Shown here one piece after another: positions 23,964-32,311 of a stretch of DNA of 54,517 nt. Every line of letters begins with the position of its first letter. Position 1 is the stretch's first letter. Below the pieces are notes generated by a model. The model had not been told where the DNA came from, made no database searches, and worked only from the letters and a program-made list of their open reading frames with translations. The translations under genes were made by a program, and so were the position numbers. Source of the DNA: SVFI01 sp045535935 (GTDB taxonomy: Bacteria > Bacillota > Clostridia > Lachnospirales > Lachnospiraceae); assembly GCA_045535935.1 (NCBI GenBank), contig JAZSMO010000037.1, positions 1 through 54,517 of the forward strand. Reading direction: 5' to 3'.

Positions 23964-25781
23964 ATGGCAGAATCAATGCAGGGATTAAAGAGAACCCACA
24001 GATGTACGGAGGTGTCAGCGGCTAACATCGGCGAGACCGTAACCGTTATGGGATGGGTGGCAAAACAGAGAAACAAAGGCGGTATCATCTTTGTGGATCT
24101 CCGCGACAGAAGCGGTATTTTGCAGCTGATTTTTGAAGAGGATAAATGCGGCAGTGAAAATTTTGCAAAGGCCGAGAAACTCAGAAGTGAGTTTGTTGTG
24201 GCTGTTGTCGGTAAAGTGGAGAAGAGAGCCGGTGCAGTCAATGAAAATCTTGCAACGGGAGATATCGAGATCATTGCAGAGCAGATCCGTATTCTTTCCG
24301 AGGCGGAAACTCCTCCTTTCCCAATCGAGGAGAACAGTAAAACAAAAGAGGAAATGCGTTTGAAATACAGATATCTGGATCTTCGCAGACCGGATTTGCA
24401 GCGCAATCTCATCCTTCGAAGCAAAATTTGCACAGAGGTCCGTGCATTTATGGCAAAGGAAGGATTTTTGGAAATTGAGACACCGATTTTGAATAAATCA
24501 ACACCGGAAGGTGCGAGAGATTACCTTGTGCCGAGCCGTGTGCACCCGGGCAATTTCTATGCGCTTCCGCAGTCGCCGCAGCTTTTTAAACAGCTCCTTA
24601 TGTGTTCCGGATATGACCGCTATATCCAGATTGCAAAATGTTTCCGCGACGAAGATTTGCGTGCGGACAGACAGCCGGAGTTTACACAGATTGATATGGA
24701 ACTTTCCTTCGTGGATGAAGAGGATGTTATCGATGTAAATGAAAGATTAATTAAGCATGTGTGCAAGGAAGCCATCGGGCTCGATGTACAGCTCCCGCTT
24801 CCGAGAATGCCTTGGCAGGAGGCGATGGACCGTTTCGGTTCCGACAAACCGGACACACGTTTCGGAATGGAACTTGTGGATGTATCCGATGTTGTGAAGG
24901 GATGCGGTTTCGGCGTGTTTACGGGAGCTTTGGAGAACGGCGGTTCCGTGCGCGGTATCAATGCAAAGGGGCAGGCGGAAATGCCGAGAAAGCAGATTGA
25001 TGCGCTCGTGGACGCAGCGAAAGGAAACGGTGCAAAAGGTCTTGCATATCTCGCAGTGTTGCCGGACGGTTCTTACAAATCTTCTTTTGCAAAGTTCATG
25101 ACAGAGGAAGAACTTAAGAATCTTGTGGCTGCGATGGCCGGTGAGCCGGGAGATTTGCTCCTCTTTGCAGCAGACAAAAATAAAATCGTATGGAATGTGC
25201 TCGGTGCGCTTCGTATCGATCTTGCAAAGAAACTTGATTTGATTGATGATAATAAATTTAATTTCCTCTGGGTAACGGAATTCCCGCTTCTTGAGTGGGA
25301 TGAGGAAGATGAGCGTTTTGTTGCGGTTCATCATCCGTTCACGATGCCGATGGAAGAGGACTGGCAGTATATTGATACCGATCCGGGACGTGTGCGCGCA
25401 AAGGCGTACGACATCGTACTTAACGGTGTGGAGCTCGGCGGAGGTTCCGTGCGTATCCATCAGGATGACGTGCAGGAAAAAATGTTTGAAGTTATCGGTA
25501 TTCAGAAAGAGGAAGCATGGGATCGTTTCGGATTCCTTCTCTCTGCATTTAAATACGGTGTTCCACCGCATGCGGGACTTGCGTACGGACTCGACCGTAT
25601 GGTTATGTTGCTTGTAAAAGCGGACAGCATCCGTGAAGTTATGGCATTCCCGAAGGTGAAAGATGCATCCTGTCTCATGTCTGAGGCGCCGAACGTGGTA
25701 GATGCACAGCAGCTGGAGGAGCTTTGCATTGCCATTACAAAGCCGGAAGAGGAAGCATGCGAGGAGAGCAGCGCAGAATAG
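23964..25781 (+). CDS. aspS: Aspartyl-tRNA synthetase
   Basis: A 605-residue bacterial-type class II enzyme. An N-terminal OB fold (about 15-110) binds the anticodon; motif 2 reads AKCFRDEDLRADRQPEFTQ near 220-238; a GAD insertion domain fills about 300-420; and motif 3 reads GLAYGLDRMVMLL near 533-545. It charges tRNA-Asp. ATG at 23964 follows CTAGGAGG, which overlaps the hisS stop, so the two genes are coupled. The acidic end EEEACEESSAE is usual for this family. Confidence 0.97.
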   Translation: MAESMQGLKRTHRCTEVSAANIGETVTVMGWVAKQRNKGGIIFVDLRDRSGILQLIFEEDKCGSENFAKAEKLRSEFVVAVVGKVEKRAGAVNENLATGDIEIIAEQIRILSEAETPPFPIEENSKTKEEMRLKYRYLDLRRPDLQRNLILRSKICTEVRAFMAKEGFLEIETPILNKSTPEGARDYLVPSRVHPGNFYALPQSPQLFKQLLMCSGYDRYIQIAKCFRDEDLRADRQPEFTQIDMELSFVDEEDVIDVNERLIKHVCKEAIGLDVQLPLPRMPWQEAMDRFGSDKPDTRFGMELVDVSDVVKGCGFGVFTGALENGGSVRGINAKGQAEMPRKQIDALVDAAKGNGAKGLAYLAVLPDGSYKSSFAKFMTEEELKNLVAAMAGEPGDLLLFAADKNKIVWNVLGALRIDLAKKLDLIDDNKFNFLWVTEFPLLEWDEEDERFVAVHHPFTMPMEEDWQYIDTDPGRVRAKAYDIVLNGVELGGGSVRIHQDDVQEKMFEVIGIQKEEAWDRFGFLLSAFKYGVPPHAGLAYGLDRMVMLLVKADSIREVMAFPKVKDASCLMSEAPNVVDAQQLEELCIAITKPEEEACEESSAE

Positions 25782-25790
25782 AGGTTGGCT

Positions 25791-26570
25791 ATGATACGAC
25801 TTTTTGCAGTCAATATTTCGCCGCTTAAGGACGAAAGGTGTTTTCGAAAATGCTATTTCAGATCCACAGAGGAACGACAGATGCAGGCGGATGTTTTGAA
25901 AATGCCGGAGGATAAGGCGAGATGCATTGCAGCAGGACTTTTGCTGGAAAATGCATACAAAAAGTTCAGAACAGAAAAACTAAAAGAGTTAGCAAATGCT
26001 AACTCTTTTGAGTATACACAAAAGCCGGAAGATGCAGAAGGTTTGTCTGAGAAATTGCCGAAGGTCCGGGCGGGGCTCGGCGGAAAACCGGAATTTGTTT
26101 TTTCGGAAGGGATGACGCCGGAAGTATATTTCAATTTATCCCATTCCGGAGATTATGTCATTTGTGCGATGGCAGATTTTGAAGTCGGAGCAGATGTCCA
26201 AAGGCGGACGAGAGTCCGGGAAAGTTTACTGCGTCGTTTCTTTTCTGAGGAAGAGAAGAAACGCGTAGAGTTGTGCCCGGAGGAAGAAGAGAAAGAGAGA
26301 GTTTTTGCAGCAATTTGGGCACGAAAAGAGGCGGAAACAAAGTTGACAGGACGCGGAATCGGGCAATTGCTGGGGGATATGCTCAGAGAATGCGATGATC
26401 ACAGATCTGTATCGACAAAACAAAGGCAATATCGCATTTGGCAGGGGATGATCGATGTGGATTATGCATGGGCAGTCGCAGGCAAAAAGGAAGAAGCAGG
26501 CGGCGAACAGGAAACGTTAATTCCCGCTATGGTGGAGGAAGGAGAACTGTTTTATGAGAGAGAATTTTGA
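25791..26570 (+). CDS. 4'-phosphopantetheinyl transferase superfamily protein
   Basis: A 259-residue Sfp-type enzyme that would move phosphopantetheine from CoA to carrier proteins. The core motifs are present: FNLSHSGDYV near 112-121, GADVQRR near 131-137 with the metal-binding Asp, FSEEEKKR near 150-157 and WARKEAETKLTGRG near 176-189. The carrier protein it serves is not in the window. The ATG at 25791 is chosen because TAGAGG lies just before it; a TTG at 25785 is less well spaced. Inside the gene is a 12-bp terminator-like hairpin (25982-26009). The end overlaps tcdA by 17 bases. Confidence 0.85.
   Translation: MIRLFAVNISPLKDERCFRKCYFRSTEERQMQADVLKMPEDKARCIAAGLLLENAYKKFRTEKLKELANANSFEYTQKPEDAEGLSEKLPKVRAGLGGKPEFVFSEGMTPEVYFNLSHSGDYVICAMADFEVGADVQRRTRVRESLLRRFFSEEEKKRVELCPEEEEKERVFAAIWARKEAETKLTGRGIGQLLGDMLRECDDHRSVSTKQRQYRIWQGMIDVDYAWAVAGKKEEAGGEQETLIPAMVEEGELFYEREF
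25982..26009 (+). other. Terminator-like hairpin inside a coding region
   Basis: AAAAGAGTTAGC (25982-25993), loop AAAT, GCTAACTCTTTT (25998-26009): a perfect 12-bp stem with A-run and T-run sides, in frame in the phosphopantetheinyl transferase gene at codons 64-73. It has the shape of an intrinsic terminator in both directions. Confidence 0.7.
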
Positions 26571-27264
26571 GAGAAGTGCTATGCTTCTCGGCGTTGATAA
26601 TATGGATGTACTGTCAAAGAAGCGGGTGGCGGTGTTCGGTGTCGGCGGTGTCGGCGGATATGTAGTGGAGGCTCTCGCAAGGACAGGAATCGGTGCATTT
26701 GAGCTGATCGATCACGATACGATCAGTGTTACCAATATCAATCGACAGATTATTGCGACAATGGACAGTGTCGGAAAAAAGAAGGCAGAAGTGATGAAGG
26801 AGAGAATTTTGTCAGTAAATCCCGATGCCGATGTGCGTGTCAGAGATTGCTTTTTTCTTCCGGACAATGCGGAGGAATTTGATTTTGAGTGCTATGATTA
26901 TGTCGTGGATGCGGTAGATACGGTGACGGCGAAATTGGAAATCATCGAGCGGGCAAAAAAGGTCGGTGTTCCGGTCATCAGTGCCATGGGAGCGGGCAAT
27001 AAGCTGGATCCGATGCGGTTTGAGGTGGCGGATATCTCAGAGACTTCCGTGTGCCCGCTGGCGAAGGTGATGCGCCGGGAACTGAAAAAGAGAGGAATCG
27101 AAAAGGTGAAGGTTGTCTATTCCAAGGAGGAGGCGAGGACGCCGCTTTTTGAACCGCCTGCAGAAGAAGAAACCCGCAAGAGAGCACCGGGCTCCGTTGC
27201 GTTTGTTCCTTCTGTGGCAGGATTTATTGTGGCCGGTGAGGTGATCAAAGATCTGATACGGTAG
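26554..27264 (+). CDS. tcdA: tRNA threonylcarbamoyladenosine dehydratase (TcdA/ThiF family)
   Basis: A 236-residue E1-like adenylating enzyme. The glycine-rich nucleotide loop FGVGGVGGYVVEALAR is near residues 28-43, then DHDTISVTNINRQI near 58-71 and DAVDTVTAKL near 117-126. A late SVAFVPSVAGFIVAGEVI segment is typical of TcdA/CsdL. It would use ATP to cyclise t6A at position 37 of some tRNAs. ATG at 26554 lies 17 bases before the end of the upstream gene. Its 3' end overlaps the convergent amidase gene by 20 bases. Confidence 0.88.
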   Translation: MRENFERSAMLLGVDNMDVLSKKRVAVFGVGGVGGYVVEALARTGIGAFELIDHDTISVTNINRQIIATMDSVGKKKAEVMKERILSVNPDADVRVRDCFFLPDNAEEFDFECYDYVVDAVDTVTAKLEIIERAKKVGVPVISAMGAGNKLDPMRFEVADISETSVCPLAKVMRRELKKRGIEKVKVVYSKEEARTPLFEPPAEEETRKRAPGSVAFVPSVAGFIVAGEVIKDLIR

Positions 27265-27781
27265 TTTCGATGCCGTTTGCAATAGCCTGGGCGATTCCGG
27301 TGAAATTTTCATCAAAGAAAATGTTGTCCCGGGCCGTGTTCATGTAGCCGATTTCCAAAAGGACGGCGGGCATGTTGGTCTGCGACAGAACGGCAAGATT
27401 TTTGCGTTCGGTGATTGCGAGATTCGGGAAGCCGATGGCTTCCAGCTCGCTTCCGATATTGCGCGCCAGGTCGGCTGCGACTCCGGTGTCGGAATAAACG
27501 AGGGTTTCCAGACCGGAATAGCTTTCCGGAACCGGTGTGGAATTTCTGTGAATAGATATAAACAGGTCGGCTGCGGCGTTATTCGCCTCGGCCGCTTTTT
27601 GCGAAGGGGATTCGTAGATATCCCCTTCCCTTGTGTAAAGGATGTTGAGGTCGGGATTTTGGGACAAAATCTGACCGACGGCCAGAGTGAGTGCAAGGAC
27701 GTCGTCTTTTTCCCTGCGGCCTTCCCACACTGCTCCGTAATCATATCCGCCGTGTCCGGCGTCAAGTACAATCGTGGTCAT
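27245..27781 (-). CDS. N-acetylmuramoyl-L-alanine amidase (Amidase_3), no signal peptide
   Basis: A 178-residue zinc amidase made of the catalytic domain only. The ligands are all present: DAGHGG near 7-12, the Glu in GRREKDDV near 21-28, SIHRNS near 75-80 (SIHAN in most), and the catalytic Glu in LLEIGYMNT near 142-150. It would cut the bond between MurNAc and L-alanine in peptidoglycan. No signal peptide or membrane helix is seen, so it may act inside after lysis, in sporulation, or be exported by another route. ATG at 27781 has GCAGGTAA upstream, a weak site. It converges with tcdA and overlaps its last 20 bases. Confidence 0.9.
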   Translation of the reverse strand: MTTIVLDAGHGGYDYGAVWEGRREKDDVLALTLAVGQILSQNPDLNILYTREGDIYESPSQKAAEANNAAADLFISIHRNSTPVPESYSGLETLVYSDTGVAADLARNIGSELEAIGFPNLAITERKNLAVLSQTNMPAVLLEIGYMNTARDNIFFDENFTGIAQAIANGIETTVSDL

Positions 27782-27803
27782 AGTTTACCTGCAAAAAGCT
27801 TTT

Positions 27804-27831
27804 TGTATAGTTTATGCAAGAACGGAAGCAA
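27804..27831 (-). promoter_or_regulatory. Promoter of the amidase gene
   Basis: On the minus strand TTGCTT (27831-27826), 16-base spacer, TATACA (27809-27804). The start would be about 15 bases before the ATG, so the leader is very short. Confidence 0.5.
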
Positions 27832-27852
27832 CAGTGACATAAAACAGTATCG

Positions 27853-27881
27853 TTCTAAAGGAGGGAAAACGACCATATAAT
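27853..27881 (+). promoter_or_regulatory. Promoter of the TIGR04086 gene
   Basis: TTCTAA (27853-27858), 17-base spacer, perfect TATAAT (27876-27881). It is divergent from the amidase promoter. Confidence 0.55.
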
Positions 27882-27912
27882 AGAGCAAGAACATAGTGGA
27901 ACGGATTCGGAA

Positions 27913-28269
27913 ATGAAAACATATATCGGTACTTTTCTGAAATTATTGTTGGCGTCTTTTTTGTTCAGCATAGTGTTGCTTTTGCTGTTGGCTTTTTTGT
28001 TTTACAAATTTTATTTGTCGGATGATGTGATAACGGTATCGATCATTTTAATTTACGTGATCTCCAATTTTTTGTCCGGATTTTTGGCGGGGAAGACGAT
28101 GGGGCGCAGGAAATATGTGTGGGGACTCGGACTGGGAGCAGCTTATTTTATTGTGCTCTGTCTGGTGTCGTTTGCGGTAAAACAATCTTTCGCAGATCTG
28201 GGGCAGGATTTTCTCATGACCATGATTTTGTGTCTTGGCAGCGGAATGCTGGGAGGGATGGTAAGTTGA
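27913..28269 (+). CDS. TIGR04086-family membrane protein
   Basis: A 118-residue protein with four membrane helices (about 9-32, 41-62, 72-95 and 98-117) and very short loops. It matches the small membrane protein that usually sits just before the SCIFF gene in Clostridia. Its function is not known. ATG at 27913 has only a weak ribosome site (GGATTCGGAA). The SCIFF gene follows after a short spacer with its own extended -10 promoter. Confidence 0.8.
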   Translation: MKTYIGTFLKLLLASFLFSIVLLLLLAFLFYKFYLSDDVITVSIILIYVISNFLSGFLAGKTMGRRKYVWGLGLGAAYFIVLCLVSFAVKQSFADLGQDFLMTMILCLGSGMLGGMVS

Positions 28270-28278
28270 AAAAAACTC

Positions 28279-28307
28279 TTTCATTGCCATGCAAAGTGTG
28301 CTATACT
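28279..28307 (+). promoter_or_regulatory. Extended -10 promoter of scfA
   Basis: TATACT (28302-28307) with a TG one base upstream (28299-28300), the extended -10 form. A poor -35 TTTCAT (28279-28284) lies 17 bases before. The transcript would start near 28314. Confidence 0.55.
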
Positions 28308-28341
28308 AGCAATAGTTTTAATTTATTAAGGAGGCAATGTG

Positions 28342-28485
28342 ATGAAACATATCAAAACATTAAGCACAAGAGATTTAAAAAAATCCATGAAAAAAGGTGG
28401 TTGTGGTGAGTGTCAGACATCCTGCCAGTCAGCTTGTAAGACATCTTGTACCGTAGGAAACCAGAGTTGCGAAAACGTAAAATAA
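28342..28485 (+). CDS. scfA: Six-cysteine peptide SCIFF
   Basis: A 47-residue peptide. The leader MKHIKTLSTRDLKKSMKKGG is followed by the six cysteines (21, 24, 28, 32, 36, 43) in a Ser/Thr/Gln-rich core. This is the SCIFF ranthipeptide precursor found across Clostridia next to its maturase. The radical SAM enzyme downstream links cysteines to other residues by thioether bonds. The biological role is not settled; quorum-type signalling has been proposed. ATG at 28342 follows a perfect AAGGAGG (28328-28334). A hairpin downstream separates it from the maturase gene. Confidence 0.96.
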   Translation: MKHIKTLSTRDLKKSMKKGGCGECQTSCQSACKTSCTVGNQSCENVK

Positions 28486-28496
28486 TAGCGTATTAT

Positions 28497-28528
28497 TAAG
28501 CAGCGACTTGCATCGCTGCTTATCTTTT
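28497..28528 (+). terminator. Hairpin between scfA and scfB
   Basis: TAAGCAGCGA (28497-28506), loop CTTGCA, TCGCTGCTTA (28513-28522), then TCTTTT. This perfect 10-bp stem probably ends most transcripts after the peptide gene and lets some through to the maturase, as expected when much more precursor than enzyme is needed. Confidence 0.8.
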
Positions 28529-28556
28529 GACAATAAAGAATTGAGAGGAATGTAAG

Positions 28557-29933
28557 TTGGTACATTGTTATAAAAACAATGGCTACAACATTGTGATGGA
28601 TGTAAACAGCGGATCCGTCCATGTGGTAGATGACATTGTATATGACCTGGTTCCTCTGTTAGAGCCGCTTGTATCATCAAAGGGTGATAAAGAGGCCATG
28701 CTGGACCTTGCTGAAAAGCAGGGCTTTCCGTATGCAAAAGAAGATGTATCGGAAGCAATCGACGAGATTTTGGCACTGGCGCAGGCGGACATGCTTTACA
28801 CAGAGGATATTTACGAAAATTACATTGACAGCTTCAAGAGCAGAGAGACCGTAGTGAAGGCTTTATGTCTGCATATTGCCCATGACTGCAATCTTGCGTG
28901 CAAGTATTGCTTTGCCGAGGAAGGCGAGTATCATGGACGAAGAGCGATGATGACCTATGAAGTGGGACAGAAGGCACTGGATTTTTTGGTGAAAAGTTCC
29001 GGAAGCAGAGTCAATCTGGAGGTAGACTTTTTCGGCGGCGAACCGCTCATGAACTGGCAGGTTGTAAAGGATCTGGTAGCATACGGCCGTTCTCTTGAGG
29101 AAAAGCATAATAAAAAGTTCCGTTTTACCTTGACGACAAACGGCGTACTGCTGGATGATGAGATTTTAGAATTTGCCAACAAAGAGATGGGCAATATCGT
29201 TCTCAGCATTGACGGAAGAAAAGAAGTACACGACAGGATGCGTCCGCACAGAGGCGGGCAGGGCAGTTATGATGAGATCGTACCGAAATTCATCAAGGTG
29301 GCAGAGAGCCGTAATCAGATGGATTATTATGTGAGAGGAACATTTACACATCATAATCTTGATTTTTCAAAAGATGTCCTGCATTTGGCGGATCTCGGGT
29401 TTAAGCAGATTTCTGTGGAGCCTGTTGTGGCACAGGAGACAGATGATTATGCATTTAAGCCGGAAGATCTTCTGATTTTGAAAAAAGAGTATGATGACCT
29501 TGCGGTAGAGATGATTCGCAGACGCAAGGAAGGGAAAGGTTTTAACTTCTTTCATTTTATGATAGATCTGGAAGGCGGTCCTTGTGTGGCCAAACGCTTA
29601 TCCGGCTGCGGAAGCGGGACGGAATATCTTGCGGTGACGCCGTGGGGAGATTTTTATCCGTGTCATCAGTTTGTGGGACAGGAAGAGTTTCTTCTCGGAA
29701 ATGTCTACGAAGGCATTACAAAGCAGTGTATTTGTGAGGAGTTTAAACAGTGCAATGTATATGCAAAAGAAGCCTGCAGAGATTGCTTCGCAAAGTTTTA
29801 CTGTAGCGGCGGCTGTGCGGCGAACGCATACAATTTCACGGGAAAGATTGATGGAGTGTATGATGTGGGTTGCGAGTTGCAGCGCAAAAGAGTAGAATGT
29901 GCGATTATGATAAAAGCGGCACTTAGTGATTAG
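28557..29933 (+). CDS. scfB: SCIFF thioether-forming radical SAM maturase
   Basis: A 458-residue radical SAM enzyme. The N-terminal region (about 1-95) resembles a peptide-recognition domain. The cluster motif CNLACKYC is near residues 109-116, GGEPLMNW near 162-169, and a SPASM-type C-terminal with many cysteines (CSGGCAAN near 420-427) holds two auxiliary iron-sulphur clusters. It would install thioether links on the SCIFF peptide in the cytoplasm. The start is TTG at 28557, with GAGAGGAATG upstream. secDF follows after 12 bases and may be co-transcribed. Confidence 0.95.
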   Translation: MVHCYKNNGYNIVMDVNSGSVHVVDDIVYDLVPLLEPLVSSKGDKEAMLDLAEKQGFPYAKEDVSEAIDEILALAQADMLYTEDIYENYIDSFKSRETVVKALCLHIAHDCNLACKYCFAEEGEYHGRRAMMTYEVGQKALDFLVKSSGSRVNLEVDFFGGEPLMNWQVVKDLVAYGRSLEEKHNKKFRFTLTTNGVLLDDEILEFANKEMGNIVLSIDGRKEVHDRMRPHRGGQGSYDEIVPKFIKVAESRNQMDYYVRGTFTHHNLDFSKDVLHLADLGFKQISVEPVVAQETDDYAFKPEDLLILKKEYDDLAVEMIRRRKEGKGFNFFHFMIDLEGGPCVAKRLSGCGSGTEYLAVTPWGDFYPCHQFVGQEEFLLGNVYEGITKQCICEEFKQCNVYAKEACRDCFAKFYCSGGCAANAYNFTGKIDGVYDVGCELQRKRVECAIMIKAALSD

Positions 29934-29945
29934 GAGGAATGAACA

Positions 29946-32219
29946 ATGAAGAAAAGTACAGGTGTCATTGGCCTGATTCTTGCCATTGCAGCGATTGTCG
30001 GACTCGGCTATATTGCGATGTTTGGTATCGGTGCAGGAAAGACAGGGGCGGCAGCAAACATTAAGCAGGGTCTTGACCTTGCGGGTGGTGTCAGCATTAC
30101 GTATCAGGTAGTGGGAGAGGAAGAAGCTTCCATGGAAGATATGAACGATACCATTTACAAGTTACAGAAACGTGTTGAAAAATACAGTACAGAAGCGCAG
30201 GTATATAAAGAAGGTACCGATCGTATCAATATTGAGATTCCGGGCATTTCCGATGCCAATGCGGTATTGGAAGAACTCGGACAACCGGGTACCTTGTATT
30301 TTATCAGCGAGACAGACAGTGAAGGAAATGCGAACTACGGAATCACGGTTCTGGATGATGGTTCTTATGACTATGGACTGTTAAAGAGTCTGGATGAGTT
30401 AAAAGCAGACGGCAGTATCGTTTTGGACGGTACCATGGTAGCAAGTGCACAGGCGGGTGCTTATCAGGAAAAACAGGGCGCCAGCACAAGTGAGTATGTG
30501 GTGTCTCTTACATTTACACAGGAAGGTACACAGAAGTTTGCAGAAGCTACCACCAAAGCATATCAGAGCGGTGAGACCATTGGTATTTACTATGACGGAA
30601 AATTTGTTTCCGTTCCGAATGTAACAGAACCGATTACCGGCGGACAGGCACAGATTACAAACCTGACAGAGTTTGAAGAAGCAGATACCCTTGCTTCTAC
30701 CATTCGTATCGGTGGTCTGAAACTGGAATTAAAAGAACTTCGTTCAAAAGTAGTAGGTGCCCAGCTTGGCTCTGATGCGCTTGCATCAAGCTTAAAAGCA
30801 GGTGCGATCGGATTCGGTATTGTATGTCTGATCATGATTGTTGTATACCTTCTTCCTGGATTTGTATCAGCGATTGCGCTTACTTTATATGTTATTTTGA
30901 CTTTACTTGCATTAAATGCATTGAATATTACACTTACCCTTCCGGGTATTGCGGGTATCATTCTTTCCATCGGTATGGCGGTGGATGCCAACGTTATTAT
31001 TTTCGCACGTATCCGTGAGGAGCTTGCAACCGGAAAGACGGTTCAGTCGGCAATCAAGATTGGTTTTGATAAAGCGCTTTCGGCCATCGTGGACGGTAAT
31101 ATCACAACATTGATTGCGGCGGCTGTGCTTGGAATGATGGGCTCCGGTACCGTAAAAGGTTTTGCTATTACATTGGCGCTGGGTATCGTGCTTTCCATGT
31201 TTACGGCTCTTGTAATCACAAAAGGATTGCTTAATGTATTCTATGCCATAGGACTCAAGGATGAAAAATGGTACGGAAAGGCAAAGACGATGAAGACCAT
31301 CGACTTTACATCAAAGAAAGCGGTATTCTTTGCGATTTCCGGTGCGATTATCATTGCGGGATTTGTGTTCCTTGGTGTGAATAAGTCAAGTACAGGAAAT
31401 ATTTTAAATTACAGTCTTGAATTTATGGGCGGTACTTCCACAACAGTTGCATTCAATGAGGATAAGAGCATTGAAGATATCGACGCGGACGTTGTGCCGG
31501 TAATTGAGCAGATTACAGGCGACAGCAATGTACAGGCGCAGAAAATCAATGACACAACACAGGTTGTGTTTAAGACAAGAACACTTACAGTGGAAGAGAG
31601 AGAAGCTTTTGTACAGGCAATGGTTGACAATTTCGGCGTGGAAGAAAACGAGATTGAAGCAGAAACAATCAGTGCGACAGTCAGCAATGAAATGAGAATG
31701 GATGCGATTCTTGCGGTAGTGATTGCGACAATCTGCATGCTTGTTTATATCTGGTTCCGTTTTACGGATATCCGCTTTGCGGCCAGTGCAGTATTTGCAC
31801 TTTTGCATGACGTGCTTGTTGTGCTTGCATTCTATGCAGCAGCTAAGATTTCTGTCGGAAATACATTTATTGCATGTATGTTGACCATCGTCGGATATTC
31901 TATCAACTCAACGATTGTTATCTTTGACAGAATCCGTGAGAATTTAAGAGAAGCAAAAGACGAGGCTTCGCTGAAATTGCTTGTGAACGATAGTATTACA
32001 CAGACGCTTACCAGAAGTGTTTATACGAACCTGACAACGTTTGTTATGGTGCTTGTTCTGTATATCATGGGTGTGTCAAGCATCCGCGATTTCGCACTTC
32101 CGCTTATGGTAGGTATCTTTGCCGGAGCATATTCATCCGTAGGTATCACGGGATCTTTGTGGTATCTGATGCGTACCAAGATCGGCAAAAAAGAAAAAGC
32201 GGCAAAAAGCAAAAAATAG
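29946..32219 (+). CDS. secDF: Fused protein translocase subunits SecD-SecF
   Basis: A 757-residue fusion, about twelve membrane helices. SecD part: a first helix at 7-27, the P1-type domain with KQGLDLAGGVSITYQV near 37-52, then five helices with GIAGIILSIGMAVDANVI near 335-352. SecF part: helix at about 458, the periplasmic-type loop with LEFMGGTSTTVAF near 488-500, and five helices with TIVGYSINSTIVIFDRIREN near 648-667. The complex uses the proton or sodium gradient to pull exported proteins across. ATG at 29946 follows TAGGAGGA. Fused SecDF is usual for Bacillus and many Clostridia. A terminator follows. Confidence 0.96.
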   Translation: MKKSTGVIGLILAIAAIVGLGYIAMFGIGAGKTGAAANIKQGLDLAGGVSITYQVVGEEEASMEDMNDTIYKLQKRVEKYSTEAQVYKEGTDRINIEIPGISDANAVLEELGQPGTLYFISETDSEGNANYGITVLDDGSYDYGLLKSLDELKADGSIVLDGTMVASAQAGAYQEKQGASTSEYVVSLTFTQEGTQKFAEATTKAYQSGETIGIYYDGKFVSVPNVTEPITGGQAQITNLTEFEEADTLASTIRIGGLKLELKELRSKVVGAQLGSDALASSLKAGAIGFGIVCLIMIVVYLLPGFVSAIALTLYVILTLLALNALNITLTLPGIAGIILSIGMAVDANVIIFARIREELATGKTVQSAIKIGFDKALSAIVDGNITTLIAAAVLGMMGSGTVKGFAITLALGIVLSMFTALVITKGLLNVFYAIGLKDEKWYGKAKTMKTIDFTSKKAVFFAISGAIIIAGFVFLGVNKSSTGNILNYSLEFMGGTSTTVAFNEDKSIEDIDADVVPVIEQITGDSNVQAQKINDTTQVVFKTRTLTVEEREAFVQAMVDNFGVEENEIEAETISATVSNEMRMDAILAVVIATICMLVYIWFRFTDIRFAASAVFALLHDVLVVLAFYAAAKISVGNTFIACMLTIVGYSINSTIVIFDRIRENLREAKDEASLKLLVNDSITQTLTRSVYTNLTTFVMVLVLYIMGVSSIRDFALPLMVGIFAGAYSSVGITGSLWYLMRTKIGKKEKAAKSKK

Positions 32220-32232
32220 TTAGAGAAAAGTG

Positions 32233-32264
32233 AAAGTGCCCCTTGCGTTTGCAGGGGGCACTTT
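32233..32264 (+). terminator. Terminator after secDF
   Basis: AAAGTGCCCCTTGC (32233-32246), loop GTTT, GCAGGGGGCACTTT (32251-32264): a 14-bp stem with a single G-U pair and only a short T-run. Its 3' half overlaps the next promoter. Confidence 0.82.
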
Positions 32265-32272
32265 GGTATACT
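32243..32272 (+). promoter_or_regulatory. Promoter of the second hybrid kinase
   Basis: TTGCGT (32243-32248), 18-base spacer, TATACT (32267-32272) with a TG one base before it (extended -10). The -35 box lies in the upper stem and loop of the secDF terminator, as at the symporter promoter (6683-6711). Confidence 0.65.
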
Positions 32273-32311
32273 ATATTGGTAAAGGATTTTATACAATTGG
32301 AGGGAGTAGAT

